A stretch of 64,000 nt of DNA from Balneolales bacterium (GTDB taxonomy: Bacteria; Bacteroidota; Rhodothermia; Balneolales; Cyclonatronaceae): contig JAFIET010000006.1 of the NCBI GenBank assembly GCA_020832405.1, positions 1-64,000 on the forward strand, written 5' to 3'. Of the stretch, positions 16,651 through 25,119 are shown one piece after another. Each line of letters begins with the position of its first letter. Within the stretch, counting starts at the first letter, position 1. Under the pieces are notes generated by a model. It was not told where the DNA came from. It saw nothing but the letters and a program-made list of their open reading frames with translations, and did not search any database. A program made the translations under genes and the position numbers.

Positions 16651-17616
16651 TCAGCTACCCGGGCCAGCAGCTTTGCTGATACGGTTTACGAGAGAAAGCA
16701 GCCGCTCATTGCCGGCAAGCTGTTCCGGCTCAAATTCTTCCACGAGAATGAGATCAAACCCATCCCGATCGGCTTTGCGGAAGGTGTCGTACAGCTCACG
16801 GGCAAAACCGGGATAATCTCCTCTCCAAAACAGGCCGGTTGCCGCGGGCGGCATTTTGGGCTCAGAAGTGTGGCAAAGTACAAGTGCAGGCCCAGCTACA
16901 GCTGACAGCTCACCCGTGCTGAACCATCGGACTTTTGCCTTAGGGGCATAGTGGGTGTACTTCATACCCGGACTTTTTGGTGCCTCTGCTTTTGTATCTG
17001 AGCCGTCTGTTGGGGTAAAACCACATGCCTCATAAATATCGGATGCTGTAATATTACCGGGCCTGAGAATAACCGGCGGGTTAACCGTGAGGTCAAGTAC
17101 GGTTGATTCGATGCCGATATCGCAAATACCGCCATCGATTACGGGTAATTTTCTTTGGTAATCGGCATAGATGTGCTCAGGGCGGGTAGGGCTTGGCCTG
17201 CCTGATTTATTTGCACTTGGTGCTACGAGCGGGCCGCTGAGCTGTATGAGCGCAAGAGCTGTCGGATGATTGGGCATCCGGAGGGCTACGGTGTTCATAC
17301 CCGCGGTAACGATATCAGGAACTTCCGGGCGTTTATTGAAAACAAGGGTGAGCGGACCGGGCCAGAATTTTTGCATCAGTAACTTTGCCCTTGCTGAAAC
17401 CGAAGGGGTAAACTCCTTTACCATATCTACATTGCTGATGTGCACAATCAGCGGGTTGTCGGAAGGCCGTCCTTTAACTTCAAATATTTTCTGAACAGCC
17501 CTGGGGTTCCATGCTGAAGCACCAAGTCCGTAAACGGTTTCGGTAGGGAATACCACGAGCTCGCCCTGCTTAAGCAATTCGGCAAATGTGTGGAGCTGTT
17601 CTTTAGAATGTGGCAT
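16651..17616 (-). CDS. L-threonylcarbamoyladenylate synthase, Sua5 type
   Basis: 321 residues from the ATG at 17616 (MPHSKEQL); an upstream start at 17685 adds a non-conserved stretch. The N-terminal YrdC/TsaC domain carries PTETVYGLGASAWN, KGRPSDNPLIVHI and APSANKSGRPSPT. The SPGMKYTHYAPKA linker and C-terminal Rossmann-like domain show the longer Sua5 form. It makes threonylcarbamoyl-AMP from Thr, bicarbonate and ATP for the t6A modification of ANN-decoding tRNAs. Preceded by a terminator at 17706-17729, so probably transcribed alone. Confidence 0.92.
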   Translation of the reverse strand: MPHSKEQLHTFAELLKQGELVVFPTETVYGLGASAWNPRAVQKIFEVKGRPSDNPLIVHISNVDMVKEFTPSVSARAKLLMQKFWPGPLTLVFNKRPEVPDIVTAGMNTVALRMPNHPTALALIQLSGPLVAPSANKSGRPSPTRPEHIYADYQRKLPVIDGGICDIGIESTVLDLTVNPPVILRPGNITASDIYEACGFTPTDGSDTKAEAPKSPGMKYTHYAPKAKVRWFSTGELSAVAGPALVLCHTSEPKMPPAATGLFWRGDYPGFARELYDTFRKADRDGFDLILVEEFEPEQLAGNERLLSLVNRISKAAGPGS

Positions 17617-17705
17617 ATTCGGCAACCGCCTGCAGCAGGGATAATTTAAAGAGTATCTGCTAAAATAGGAGGTTTCTGATTTCAATAAAATTGCTGTACA
17701 AACAA

Positions 17706-17729
17706 AAAAAGCCCGGTTAAGGGCTTTTT
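17706..17729 (-). terminator. Terminator after the AP2-like gene
   Basis: Symmetric hairpin AAAAAGCCC-GGTTAA-GGGCTTTTT (9-bp stem, 6-base loop). Reading minus, it ends the transcript of the gene at 17760-18311 and lies about 90 bases before the sua5 start. Confidence 0.85.
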
Positions 17730-17759
17730 GGGTTGTACAGATAAAGCAGGACGAATCTT

Positions 17760-18311
17760 TTAAGCCGGCCTTTGTTTTTTTTCTTTCTTAGCCTTGGTTA
17801 CTTCAGCCACTTCGTCAGCTTTTTTCTTTCGAAGTTTGAAGTTTACATAACGTAAGCCATAAATCTTGTGCATCATTTCATCACGAAACTCGATGGCTTC
17901 CTGAAGTTTAGCCTTGAAGTTCCGCTTGAATTCAGCGTTATTTTTACTTTTCGGGATGTAGAAGGTCTTGTTTTTATTGACCCCTTTTTCTGGCGAGTAA
18001 CACACTGAAAACACATGTTCGATGTACTCCTTATCGTTGCGTTTTTTCTTTTTCTGTGTGTAGCTGATACCATTTTGACCGATGTTGCTGCGGGTACCTA
18101 CGTGCATGGGCCGGCTGTGGTTTTTAGCGAAATTTTCCCATTCAGCAATATGCTCATCACGAAAAGACACAGCTTTTTTTAAAGCCTCATCTTTTCCGCC
18201 ATATTTGCCGTCGCTGAAAAACTTGCTGATTTGCCTGCCGTCACGTCTTATTCGTACAAACCACCCAAATGTATTTTTTGAAGGTTGATCGATTCGGGAT
18301 ATGTTTTTCAT
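17760..18311 (-). CDS. AP2/ERF-like DNA-binding protein (orphan)
   Basis: 183 residues, very basic. Two copies of an AP2-like fold can be traced: residues 1-57 (SRIDQPSKNTFGWFVRIRRD...KEALKKAVSFRDEHI pattern) and about 78-148 (GISYTQKKKK...HVFSVCYSP...FKAKLQEAIEFRDEMM). Each has the three-strand-plus-helix layout with an Arg/Trp-rich strand and a closing helix of the A-x-x-FRDE type. A lysine-rich tail follows. Bacterial AP2 domains usually occur in integrases or homing endonucleases, but here there is no nuclease or integrase domain. It could be a transcription factor or a remnant of a mobile element. Single gene with its own terminator. Confidence 0.65.
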   Translation of the reverse strand: MKNISRIDQPSKNTFGWFVRIRRDGRQISKFFSDGKYGGKDEALKKAVSFRDEHIAEWENFAKNHSRPMHVGTRSNIGQNGISYTQKKKKRNDKEYIEHVFSVCYSPEKGVNKNKTFYIPKSKNNAEFKRNFKAKLQEAIEFRDEMMHKIYGLRYVNFKLRKKKADEVAEVTKAKKEKKQRPA

Positions 18312-18690
18312 GATTTCTTAATAATTGATAAAGGCCGTTACCCGAGCTGAACGTGTATTTGTTGTGCCTGCCGCTGTTTTTTCTTGGTTTTGCCTGAAAC
18401 GAATGTCTTTCGCATCAGGCATAGGTAAGATTAAGTCAGTGGTTAAGGTGAAGGGAGCCTGCATTTATGATGTACAAGTAAATATTAGTTCCCGGCAGTC
18501 GGTGCTTAAGTTCAAAATAGTTTGGTAAGCTCGGTTATTTGTAATAATAAAATTTAAATTTAAACTTTACAAGTTCGTTGGTTTAGAAATGCAGAAAAGT
18601 TTATGCGGCTAATCAAACCCAAATCACCTTCAAATAAGATACTATTAATCAAGCTGTTCTGCATTCAGGCATTAATATTTGTAAGACCTT
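18312..18690. other. Intergenic region between umuC end and AP2-like gene
   Basis: 379 bases, clearly AT-rich (a self-complementary AAATTTAAATTT near 18550). It should contain the promoter of the AP2-like gene. An open frame at 18325-18528 has no recognisable protein. No terminator for umuC is evident except a weak T-rich end near 18690. Confidence 0.45.
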
Positions 18691-20016
18691 TTATTTTACT
18701 GTGGGCAATTCATCCCAGTTGGTCGTGTAGCGCGGCGATTTATGCTCCTGCCGCATTGTCCATTCCTGCTTCAGGCCGTTAACGGCATAGATTAGCTTGT
18801 TTCGCCCCATTTTCTGATTGACGGCATCAACGGCATCCGCCAGCTTTTTTTTTCGCTCAAGCTCATCCTGATTCACAAAAAGATTGCCCTGTATCTGATC
18901 TCTTCGCCTGATTTCAGTGAGCATCACCCCGGCTTTCTGATAGGCGTAGCCATCCACAAAAACTTCCGTGAGCCCGGCGAGGGCGGCCTTTGTGAGGTCT
19001 GGCGTAAAGTCCGTTGCAAGCGGCAGCGGCATGGTTGCCGTGTTGCTGTAGTACGGCTGACTTTTGGCGAAACGGTTCGTTTTCACGAAAACATGAACCA
19101 CGCCGGCCACAGAATGCTGTCCCCGTAATTTTTCGGCTGCCCGGGCCATGTAGGCCGATACGGCTTCCTGCATGTGGCCGAAATCCGTTACCGGTTTCCG
19201 GAAGGAGCGGGATGACAGAATGCCTTTTCGGGGCTCGATGTCTTCCATTTCGATGCTTGGTATGCCGTTGAGCTCGCGTAGGGTGCGCAGCCCGGTTACG
19301 TGCATGTGCCGCTTCACCCAGCTTTCCGGTGCCGTTTTCAGGTCGTAGGCGGACTCAATGCCGTGGCTGTGCAAAAACTGCGTGTGCTGCCGCCCGATGC
19401 CCCACACTTCACCCACGGGCAGCCGGCGCAGGTAGGTATCAAAATCTTTGATGAGGTCGGTGTGCAGTACGCCTTCCCAAAGCTGCTCTCGTTTTGCAAA
19501 ATGGTTGGCAATTTTGGCCAGCGTTTTGGTCGGGGCAATGCCGATGCTCACCGGCAGTCCGGTCCACTGCCGCACCCTTTGCCGGATTTCCTGCCCGTAC
19601 AGGTGCACGGGCCTTCCTTTAGGCGGCTGAAGCAGCATGAAGGCCTCATCAATCGAGTAAACCTCCACATCATCGCTGAAGCCCCGCAGGGTCTGAACCA
19701 CCCGGCCGGATATGTCGCCGTACAGCGCGTAGTTCGATGAAAACACCCGGATGCCCTTCTCCCGAAACTCCCGCTCATATTTGAAAGCCGGTGCCCCCAT
19801 GGGGATGCCCGCTTCCTTCGCTTCCGCTGAGCGCGCTATCACGCAGCCGTCGTTGTTAGAAAGCACCACAACCGGCTTGCCCCTGAGTGCCGGGTTAAAC
19901 ACCCGCTCACAGGATGCATAAAAGTTGTTGCAGTCCACAATGGCATAAAACGGACCCCGGCCTTTTTGCGGCGCCTCGCGGAAGGGGTCGTGTTGGTTTT
20001 TGGGTGATGCGTTCAT
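18691..20016 (-). CDS. umuC: DNA polymerase V catalytic subunit, UmuC type
   Basis: 441 residues. The Y-family polymerase palm begins with FYAIVDCNNFYASCERVF (first catalytic Asp), followed by GKPVVVLSNNDGCVIARS and VEVYSIDEAFMLL (Asp-Glu pair). Then GIAPTKTLAKIANHFAK, the helix-hairpin-helix region (VWGIGRQHTQFLHSHGI) and a C-terminal little-finger/UmuC domain. With cleaved UmuD it forms translesion Pol V. A 22-residue charged N-terminal extension precedes the usual start. Paired with umuD 25 bases upstream, so expected to be damage-inducible. Confidence 0.94.
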   Translation of the reverse strand: MNASPKNQHDPFREAPQKGRGPFYAIVDCNNFYASCERVFNPALRGKPVVVLSNNDGCVIARSAEAKEAGIPMGAPAFKYEREFREKGIRVFSSNYALYGDISGRVVQTLRGFSDDVEVYSIDEAFMLLQPPKGRPVHLYGQEIRQRVRQWTGLPVSIGIAPTKTLAKIANHFAKREQLWEGVLHTDLIKDFDTYLRRLPVGEVWGIGRQHTQFLHSHGIESAYDLKTAPESWVKRHMHVTGLRTLRELNGIPSIEMEDIEPRKGILSSRSFRKPVTDFGHMQEAVSAYMARAAEKLRGQHSVAGVVHVFVKTNRFAKSQPYYSNTATMPLPLATDFTPDLTKAALAGLTEVFVDGYAYQKAGVMLTEIRRRDQIQGNLFVNQDELERKKKLADAVDAVNQKMGRNKLIYAVNGLKQEWTMRQEHKSPRYTTNWDELPTVK

Positions 20017-20041
20017 AGCCCTGATCTGAGTTCCGGCAGGT

Positions 20042-20482
20042 TTAAGTGGCCCGATGGATGATCCACGTAACTACGCCCCAAACCTCAAAATCAGATTCAG
20101 GTGTTACGGGGATGGGTTCAAAATCGTCATTTTCCGGCAACAGCCACAGCTGACCGTTTTCTTTCCGGAGGCGCTTCACCGTGAACTCCCCGTTGAGCAA
20201 GGCCACGATAATTTTGCCGTTGGTTGCCTCAAGCGAGCGGTCCACAATCAGGATGTCGCCTGAGTGAATGTCCGCTTCCCGCATCGACTCCCCCTGAACC
20301 CGCACAAAAAAAGTAGCAACCGGGTGACTCACGAGGTATTCGTTGAGGTCAAGCTGTTTTTCGATATGGTCCTGCGCCGGCGACGGAAACCCGGCCTGCA
20401 CCGCCTCACTGTACAGCGGCAGCTGAGCAGGGGCGGCGGCCTCAGAAGGGTTGATCAGGCGGATTTCGGTGATTTTGAGCAT
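20042..20482 (-). CDS. umuD: UmuD, self-cleaving Pol V accessory protein
   Basis: 146 residues from the ATG at 20482; an earlier in-frame start at 20536 falls in the upstream terminator hairpin. Peptidase S24 (LexA-like) fold: predicted self-cleavage site Ala30-Gly31, catalytic Ser66 (in GESM) and Lys103 (in FTVKRL). These match E. coli UmuD positions 24-25, 60 and 97 with a constant shift of six. No N-terminal DNA-binding domain is present, so it is UmuD and not LexA. It forms Pol V with the UmuC gene 25 bases downstream. The upstream region is only about 50 bases, with no clear LexA box. Confidence 0.92.
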   Translation of the reverse strand: MLKITEIRLINPSEAAAPAQLPLYSEAVQAGFPSPAQDHIEKQLDLNEYLVSHPVATFFVRVQGESMREADIHSGDILIVDRSLEATNGKIIVALLNGEFTVKRLRKENGQLWLLPENDDFEPIPVTPESDFEVWGVVTWIIHRAT

Positions 20483-20533
20483 GTGCAGGGCGTTCGCGGG
20501 GTTTTGACTGTTGTGTGATGATACGGGCTGTAG

Positions 20534-20570
20534 CAAAAAAACAGCCCGTACTTCCGTTAAGAAGCACGGG
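20534..20570 (-). terminator. Terminator after the SDR gene
   Basis: Reading minus: CCCGTGCTTC-TTAACG-GAAGTACGGG (one mismatch) followed by CTG and seven T. An alternative pairing ACGGGCTG/CAGCCCGT overlaps it (20523-20549). It separates the SDR/men unit from umuDC. Confidence 0.82.
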
Positions 20571-20635
20571 CCAATTTAACAGTCTTTGCGTGAGAAAGCA
20601 TTCCGGAATCAGCGGGCTTGCATCCGGTAGCGGCT

Positions 20636-21403
20636 CTATTTGCTGAGAAACTTCATCACAGGTTTCTCCACAAAAGGGAAGAGCCTGCTGAGCGTACGCA
20701 GCGTTTTTAGTTTGAAGGTCGGCACCCAGTGGATTTTCTTCTGCTGATGGCAGGCTTTCCAGGCCACTTCCGCGATCTGAACCGGCCGCAGGTTGGCTCC
20801 GAAAATATTGAGGGTTCCGGCTTTGTGCTGCTGTGAGCTGATCATGTTGGTGTTCACATACAGCGGCATGATGTCGGTTACGTGAATGCCTTCGCGCTCA
20901 AGCTCGATATGAAGGGCTTCGGTGAGGCCGCGAACCGCGAATTTGGAGGCCGAATACACGGCAAGGTCAGGCACCCCGTACAGCGCCGAGGCAGAGGACA
21001 TGCTCAGGATTACCGGCTTGTCTGCTTTTTTAAGCAGCGGCAGCGCGGCATAAACGCCGATCACAATGCCTTCCACATTGATGCGCATGGTGCGGAGCTG
21101 CTGTTCGAGGGTCACATCTTTTACAGAACCCATGTACATGATGCCCGCACAGTTAAAGAGCACGTCCATTTTGCCGCCGCTTGCCTTGCCGAAAACTTCG
21201 ACCGCATTGGCGTAGGAGGCCGGATCGGTTACGTCGAGTTTGGCGTAGCAGCAGTTGTTTTCGCCGGCTTCGGCGGCAACGGCTTTCAGCCCGTCTTCAT
21301 TAAGGTCGAACAGACCGACAAACCAGCCGCGCCCTGCAAAAAGCAGCGCTGTCTCGCGGCCAATCCCCGAGGCCGCACCGGTGATGAATATGCTTTTTTT
21401 CAT
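20636..21403 (-). CDS. Short-chain dehydrogenase/reductase (SDR)
   Basis: 255 residues. Classical SDR: TGAASGIG cofactor loop near the N-terminus, acidic residue after strand 2 (FDLNEDG; suggests NAD(H) preference), NCAG at about 90, catalytic Ser in SMSSASALYG and YSASK (Tyr/Lys). The C-terminal HWVPTFKLKTLRTLSRLFP segment suggests an amphipathic, perhaps membrane-associated end, as in SDRs acting on lipid or retinol-like substrates. It follows menB by 64 bases, so a role with isoprenoid/quinone or lipid metabolism is possible but unproven. Confidence 0.82.
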   Translation of the reverse strand: MKKSIFITGAASGIGRETALLFAGRGWFVGLFDLNEDGLKAVAAEAGENNCCYAKLDVTDPASYANAVEVFGKASGGKMDVLFNCAGIMYMGSVKDVTLEQQLRTMRINVEGIVIGVYAALPLLKKADKPVILSMSSASALYGVPDLAVYSASKFAVRGLTEALHIELEREGIHVTDIMPLYVNTNMISSQQHKAGTLNIFGANLRPVQIAEVAWKACHQQKKIHWVPTFKLKTLRTLSRLFPFVEKPVMKFLSK

Positions 21404-21467
21404 GATGGTTGGAATAGGGTGAAGGATACAGTCGAATGATAAAATGGGCGCGGGCCGGGTACTTTTT

Positions 21468-22292
21468 TCAGATGCGGTATTTGTCGAAATCCGGCTTTCG
21501 TTTTTCGAGGAAGGCGTTTTTGCCTTCGCTCGCTTCTTCGGTCATGTAGGCAAGCCGGGTTGTTTCGCCGGCAAACACCTGCTGACCCACAAGGCCGTCA
21601 TCAATCAGGTTGAAGGCGAATTTGAGCATGCGGATGGCGGTGGGGCTCTTCTCCAGAATTTCTTTGGCCATTTTGATGCCTTCGGCTTCGAGCTCCTCAT
21701 GCGGCACCACTTTATTGACCATGCCCATTTCGTAGGCTTCCTGCGCGGAGTAGTTCCGGCCGAGGAAGAAAATCTCCCGTGCCCGCTTTTGTCCGACCTG
21801 CCGCGCGAGGTAGGCCGAACCGAAACCGGCATCGAAGCTTGCCACATTGGCGTCGGTTTGCTTAAAGATGGCGTGCTCACGGCTTGCGAGCGTCATGTCG
21901 CAGACCACGTGCAGGCTGTGCCCGCCGCCTACGGCCCAGCCGGGCACCAGGCAGATCACGACCTTGCCCATAAACCGGATGATGCGCTGTACATCGAGGA
22001 TGTTAAGCCGCTGCCGGCCGTCTTCCCCCTGATAGCCTTTGGCCTGCCGCACCCGCTGATCGCCGCCCGAACAAAAGGAGTACACCCCGTCTTTCGCCGG
22101 ACCCTCGCCCGTGAGCAGCACAACGCCGACCGAGCGGTCTTCCTGTGCATCCAGAAAGGCATCTTCGAGTTCAAAGACGGTTTTTGGCCGGAAGGCATTG
22201 CGCACATCCGGCCGGTTAAAGGCTATCCGCGCGATGCCTTCAGCTTTTTTGTAGGTGATATCCTCGTAGGTTTTGGCAGTAATCCAGTTCAT
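21468..22292 (-). CDS. menB: 1,4-dihydroxy-2-naphthoyl-CoA synthase
   Basis: 274 residues. Crotonase fold with MenB marks: SFCSGGDQRVR, PGWAVGGGHSLHVVCD, FKQTDANVASFDAGFGSAYLAR and the C-terminal EGKNAFLEKRKPDF. It closes the naphthoate ring by a Dieckmann-like condensation of o-succinylbenzoyl-CoA. The QTDA motif has an Asp where E. coli-type enzymes have Gly; from what is known of the family, this Asp replaces the bicarbonate base, so the enzyme should be bicarbonate-independent (type II). Located 122 bases after menH with its own promoter and operator candidate, so it can be regulated separately from menFDH. Confidence 0.95.
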   Translation of the reverse strand: MNWITAKTYEDITYKKAEGIARIAFNRPDVRNAFRPKTVFELEDAFLDAQEDRSVGVVLLTGEGPAKDGVYSFCSGGDQRVRQAKGYQGEDGRQRLNILDVQRIIRFMGKVVICLVPGWAVGGGHSLHVVCDMTLASREHAIFKQTDANVASFDAGFGSAYLARQVGQKRAREIFFLGRNYSAQEAYEMGMVNKVVPHEELEAEGIKMAKEILEKSPTAIRMLKFAFNLIDDGLVGQQVFAGETTRLAYMTEEASEGKNAFLEKRKPDFDKYRI

Positions 22293-22318
22293 GGAATTTG
22301 AATTTGATTTGATGGTGT

Positions 22319-22339
22319 CAGGATAACACTGTTATCCTG
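22319..22339 (-). promoter_or_regulatory. Perfect 21-bp palindromic operator candidate upstream of menB
   Basis: Arms CAGGATAACA and TGTTATCCTG around a single central base. It lies 27-47 bases before the menB ATG and just downstream of a good promoter -10, where a repressor would block initiation. A further CAGGA half-site word occurs at about 22351-22355. Confidence 0.7.
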
Positions 22340-22344
22340 TGTTG

Positions 22345-22373
22345 ATATTACAGGAATAAGCCCTGATTTGCAA
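22345..22373 (-). promoter_or_regulatory. Predicted menB promoter
   Basis: Reading minus: TTGCAA (-35, 22373-22368), 17-base spacer, TAATAT (-10, 22350-22345). Predicted transcription start near 22338, inside the palindrome at 22319-22339. Spacing and hexamers are close to the sigma-70 consensus; Bacteroidota primary sigma factors often use other motifs, so this needs experimental support. Confidence 0.55.
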
Positions 22374-22414
22374 TTTAAAAACAGCCGGCCTGCAAACAAG
22401 CAGCTGATGTACGC

Positions 22415-23263
22415 TCATTTTTGTGCCGCAATTTCGCTTAGCAGCCTGCACAGCAGTGTTGGGTTTTCCAGATGGACCCGGTGTCCGCAGTCAGGGATGG
22501 TGAGGTGCCGCTTTTGGCTGCTGCCAAAGAGCGGCAGCAGTTCGCGTGCAATTTCGGAAAATTTGGAGTCGCAGGCCCCGGTAAGCAGGGTAACGGGCGC
22601 CGAAATCAGGCCAAGCTTGCCGTGCAGCGGGGGCATGCTGCCGGTGCCAAACGCGCGCAGGGAAGCCGCAAGCTGTACCGGATCCTGCGCCCGGCGGATG
22701 TCCCTCATTTTTTTGTTTATTTCGGGGGATGGCTCCGTGCTGCTTTCGAACACCGGAAGCGTATCCCAGTTTTGGTCAAAGCCTTCGAAATCGGTCAGGA
22801 TTTTTTGGGCGAGCGCACGGTCCTGTTCGCGGCGCTGCCGGCGCTCTGATGCGCTGCGGAGTCCGGCTGTGCCGCTCTCCAGTACCAGGTGTTGCAGGCT
22901 GAACCCGGTTTCCGGCTGCTCCGCCAGCGATACGGCAAGCTGCAGGGCCAGCCGGGCGCCCATGCTGTAGCCGTACACCACCAGCGGACCTTCAACCTGT
23001 TCACGCAAAAGCTGCCGCAGGTCGAGAACCTGCTTCTTAGTTGCGTAGCGGGCCGTCGGGTCAGCGGCCCTGCTAAGGCTCCCGCCATGACCGGTGAGAT
23101 CGGGACACATCACCCTTGAAAACCCTTCAAGCTGCGACAGCAGGTGAGCGAAACTTTGGTGCGACCCGGCAAAGCCGTGCAGCATAAGCAGGGCAGGGCC
23201 GGCGCCCTTGCTTTCGGTTGTATGAACCCTGTAGGTGAGGCCTTCCCGGGTGAATTCAGTCAT
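22415..23263 (-). CDS. menH: 2-succinyl-6-hydroxy-2,4-cyclohexadiene-1-carboxylate synthase (MenH-like)
   Basis: 282 residues, alpha/beta-hydrolase. LMLHGFAGSHQSF supplies the oxyanion region, CPDLTGHGGS follows, VVYGYSMGARLAL holds the nucleophile Ser100, and the C-terminal PDCGHRVHLENP provides the catalytic His. MenH eliminates pyruvate from the MenD product. The call rests on fold plus placement: its start overlaps the menD stop by one base (TGATG), and menF and menB flank the pair. A general esterase would be the alternative without this context. Confidence 0.88.
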   Translation of the reverse strand: MTEFTREGLTYRVHTTESKGAGPALLMLHGFAGSHQSFAHLLSQLEGFSRVMCPDLTGHGGSLSRAADPTARYATKKQVLDLRQLLREQVEGPLVVYGYSMGARLALQLAVSLAEQPETGFSLQHLVLESGTAGLRSASERRQRREQDRALAQKILTDFEGFDQNWDTLPVFESSTEPSPEINKKMRDIRRAQDPVQLAASLRAFGTGSMPPLHGKLGLISAPVTLLTGACDSKFSEIARELLPLFGSSQKRHLTIPDCGHRVHLENPTLLCRLLSEIAAQK

Positions 23264-25119
23264 CAGCGGGGATTATCGGCCTGCCAGAGGGCACGGCGCT
23301 CTTTCATGCTTTGGGTGGTGTCGGTCACGGCTTCGATTACGAGCACGGCAGCGGCCGATTCCTGAGCCTGCGCAAGCGCATCGCTAAATTCGGGCCGCGA
23401 GGCTGCCTTCAGGTGGCTGATGCCGTGTGCCCGGCACAGCAGGCTCAAATCAACCTGTTGCGGGGTTTCGAAGTAGGTTTCGTACACCCCGGCATGAGCG
23501 CTTACGGGGAGCATTCGGAAGATGGTGCCGCCGCTGTTGTTGAGCACGATGATGCGCAAAGGCGCGCCGTGGTGCCGCGAGAGCTGCAGGAGGGCATTGG
23601 TGTCGTGCAGGAAAGACAACTCGCCAAGGAGCAGCCACACGGGCGTGTTGCTGCCGGTGCAGATGCCGGCCGCGGTTGAAGTGATGCCGTCGATACCGCT
23701 CGCACCCCGGTTGTGGTGCACGGCAGCAAAAGGCAGTGGCATATCGTTGAACAGGTCGAGATCGCGCACCGAAAAGGAGTTCGAAATAAAGAGCTGAGCT
23801 GCACTGAAGTGAGCAGGGTGCTCACGCGCAAAACCCAGAAAGCTCCGGAAAACCTGTCCGTCGCTGAGTGTGGTATTGGGTTCTGAACCGGAATTCAGCG
23901 CGTTAAGCTGTTTGCCAAATGCCGATTCGTGTGATTGCCAAAGGCTGCGCCATTCGTCGTGTTTCTGCTGTACGTCGTCGGCAGCGAGCCCCGCAGCAAA
24001 GCTTTCTGATGATGCGGTGAGGGTGCTGAACGGATAAAACTGCACGAAGCGGGTATGGATTTTGAGCGGATCGGGCACCTGCTCGGTGCTGCTGAGGCAC
24101 CATTGCACCACGTAGGCGTGTGCCTTCAGGAAATCGTTGAGCGCCCGGCTTACCGGCGGAAATCCCACCCGCAGAATAAAATCGGGTTTCAGCTCCTGAA
24201 CGATTTTTTTGTTTCGGAGGAAGCTTTCATAGCCGTAAACCGTGCTCCGGGGCGTTTCGGTATCGGTCTGCTGCACGGATGCAGTGCCTTCGATCAGGTG
24301 CGGGATGCGGCTCTGGCTCATCGTGAGCTCGAGCAGCCTCCGCTCTGCCACCGAAGCCGCACCAAGCGGACCGCAGATGATCAGCGGCCGGTCGGCATCT
24401 TCAAGCAGCCAGAAAAGCTTCTCGAGCATGGCATCGTTGTCCTCGTCAGCGGGGATTTCTGCCAGTGGCGGGAGTTCCTCTTCAAGCCGCTGACGGGTTT
24501 CGGTGCACCACTGCATCAGCCCGGGGATGCGGTCTGCCTTTGGCTCAAGCGGTTTGCTGAAACCTGCATTAAGGTGTGCTGGGCCGCCTTCCGTTCGGGA
24601 GGCTTCGAAAAGAGTGCGGGCAAGCTCCGCGGTTTTGAGCCCGGAAGCGTCGGCTTCTATCAGGGCTTCCGATTCGCGGAAAAGCACCGCATAATCGCCG
24701 TAAAGGTTGGTTTGGTTGATGGTCTGCGGAGCCAGCACGCCATGAAGACCAAAGGGCCGGTCGGCCGAGAGTACGAGCAGGGGGGTGGAGGTCATCCGGG
24801 CTTCGATAACCGCGGGGAAGTAATTCGCAGCGGCCGTGCCGGATGTACAGATCAGCGCTACGGGCAGGCCGGTAGATTTGCCGATGCCGAGCGCAAAGAA
24901 AGCGGCGCTGCGTTCATCCAGGATGATGTGGGCGGAAAGCCGGCCCTGCTGCTGCAGCATGGCTGCGGCAAGCGTGAGCGGGGTGGAGCGGGAACCGGGC
25001 GAGATAACAACGTGAGAGAGTCCGAGGGCTGCAAATTCTGAGAGCAGCCGGTATCCGAAAGTAAAATTGAGTTCGCCGGTTCCCACAGGCATGTGGGGGT
25101 CAGTGCCGGTGTCAGGCAT
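23263..25119 (-). CDS. menD: 2-succinyl-5-enolpyruvyl-6-hydroxy-3-cyclohexene-1-carboxylate synthase
   Basis: 618 residues, thiamine-diphosphate enzyme. N-terminal Pyr domain with HVVISPGSRSTPLTLA and the LDERSAAFFALG Glu motif; a central domain; and a C-terminal PP domain with NRGASGIDGITSTAAG and the LNNSGGTIFRMLP region. It joins isochorismate and 2-oxoglutarate. The metal-binding motif, normally GDLSFLHD, reads GELSFLHD (about residue 500), so the Mg-ligand Asp is replaced by Glu; this is conservative and may be tolerated. Overlaps menF by 8 bases. Confidence 0.94.
   Translation of the reverse strand: MPDTGTDPHMPVGTGELNFTFGYRLLSEFAALGLSHVVISPGSRSTPLTLAAAMLQQQGRLSAHIILDERSAAFFALGIGKSTGLPVALICTSGTAAANYFPAVIEARMTSTPLLVLSADRPFGLHGVLAPQTINQTNLYGDYAVLFRESEALIEADASGLKTAELARTLFEASRTEGGPAHLNAGFSKPLEPKADRIPGLMQWCTETRQRLEEELPPLAEIPADEDNDAMLEKLFWLLEDADRPLIICGPLGAASVAERRLLELTMSQSRIPHLIEGTASVQQTDTETPRSTVYGYESFLRNKKIVQELKPDFILRVGFPPVSRALNDFLKAHAYVVQWCLSSTEQVPDPLKIHTRFVQFYPFSTLTASSESFAAGLAADDVQQKHDEWRSLWQSHESAFGKQLNALNSGSEPNTTLSDGQVFRSFLGFAREHPAHFSAAQLFISNSFSVRDLDLFNDMPLPFAAVHHNRGASGIDGITSTAAGICTGSNTPVWLLLGELSFLHDTNALLQLSRHHGAPLRIIVLNNSGGTIFRMLPVSAHAGVYETYFETPQQVDLSLLCRAHGISHLKAASRPEFSDALAQAQESAAAVLVIEAVTDTTQSMKERRALWQADNPR

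Noticed and set aside
18325-18528. 67-codon plus-strand frame in the AT-rich gap
   Set aside because: No standard start with ribosome site, no family resemblance, codon use unlike neighbours.
20482-20540. LexA box upstream of umuD
   Set aside because: No inverted repeat typical of known LexA boxes was found in the roughly 50 bases between the SDR terminator and the start, though the lineage's LexA motif is not known to me.
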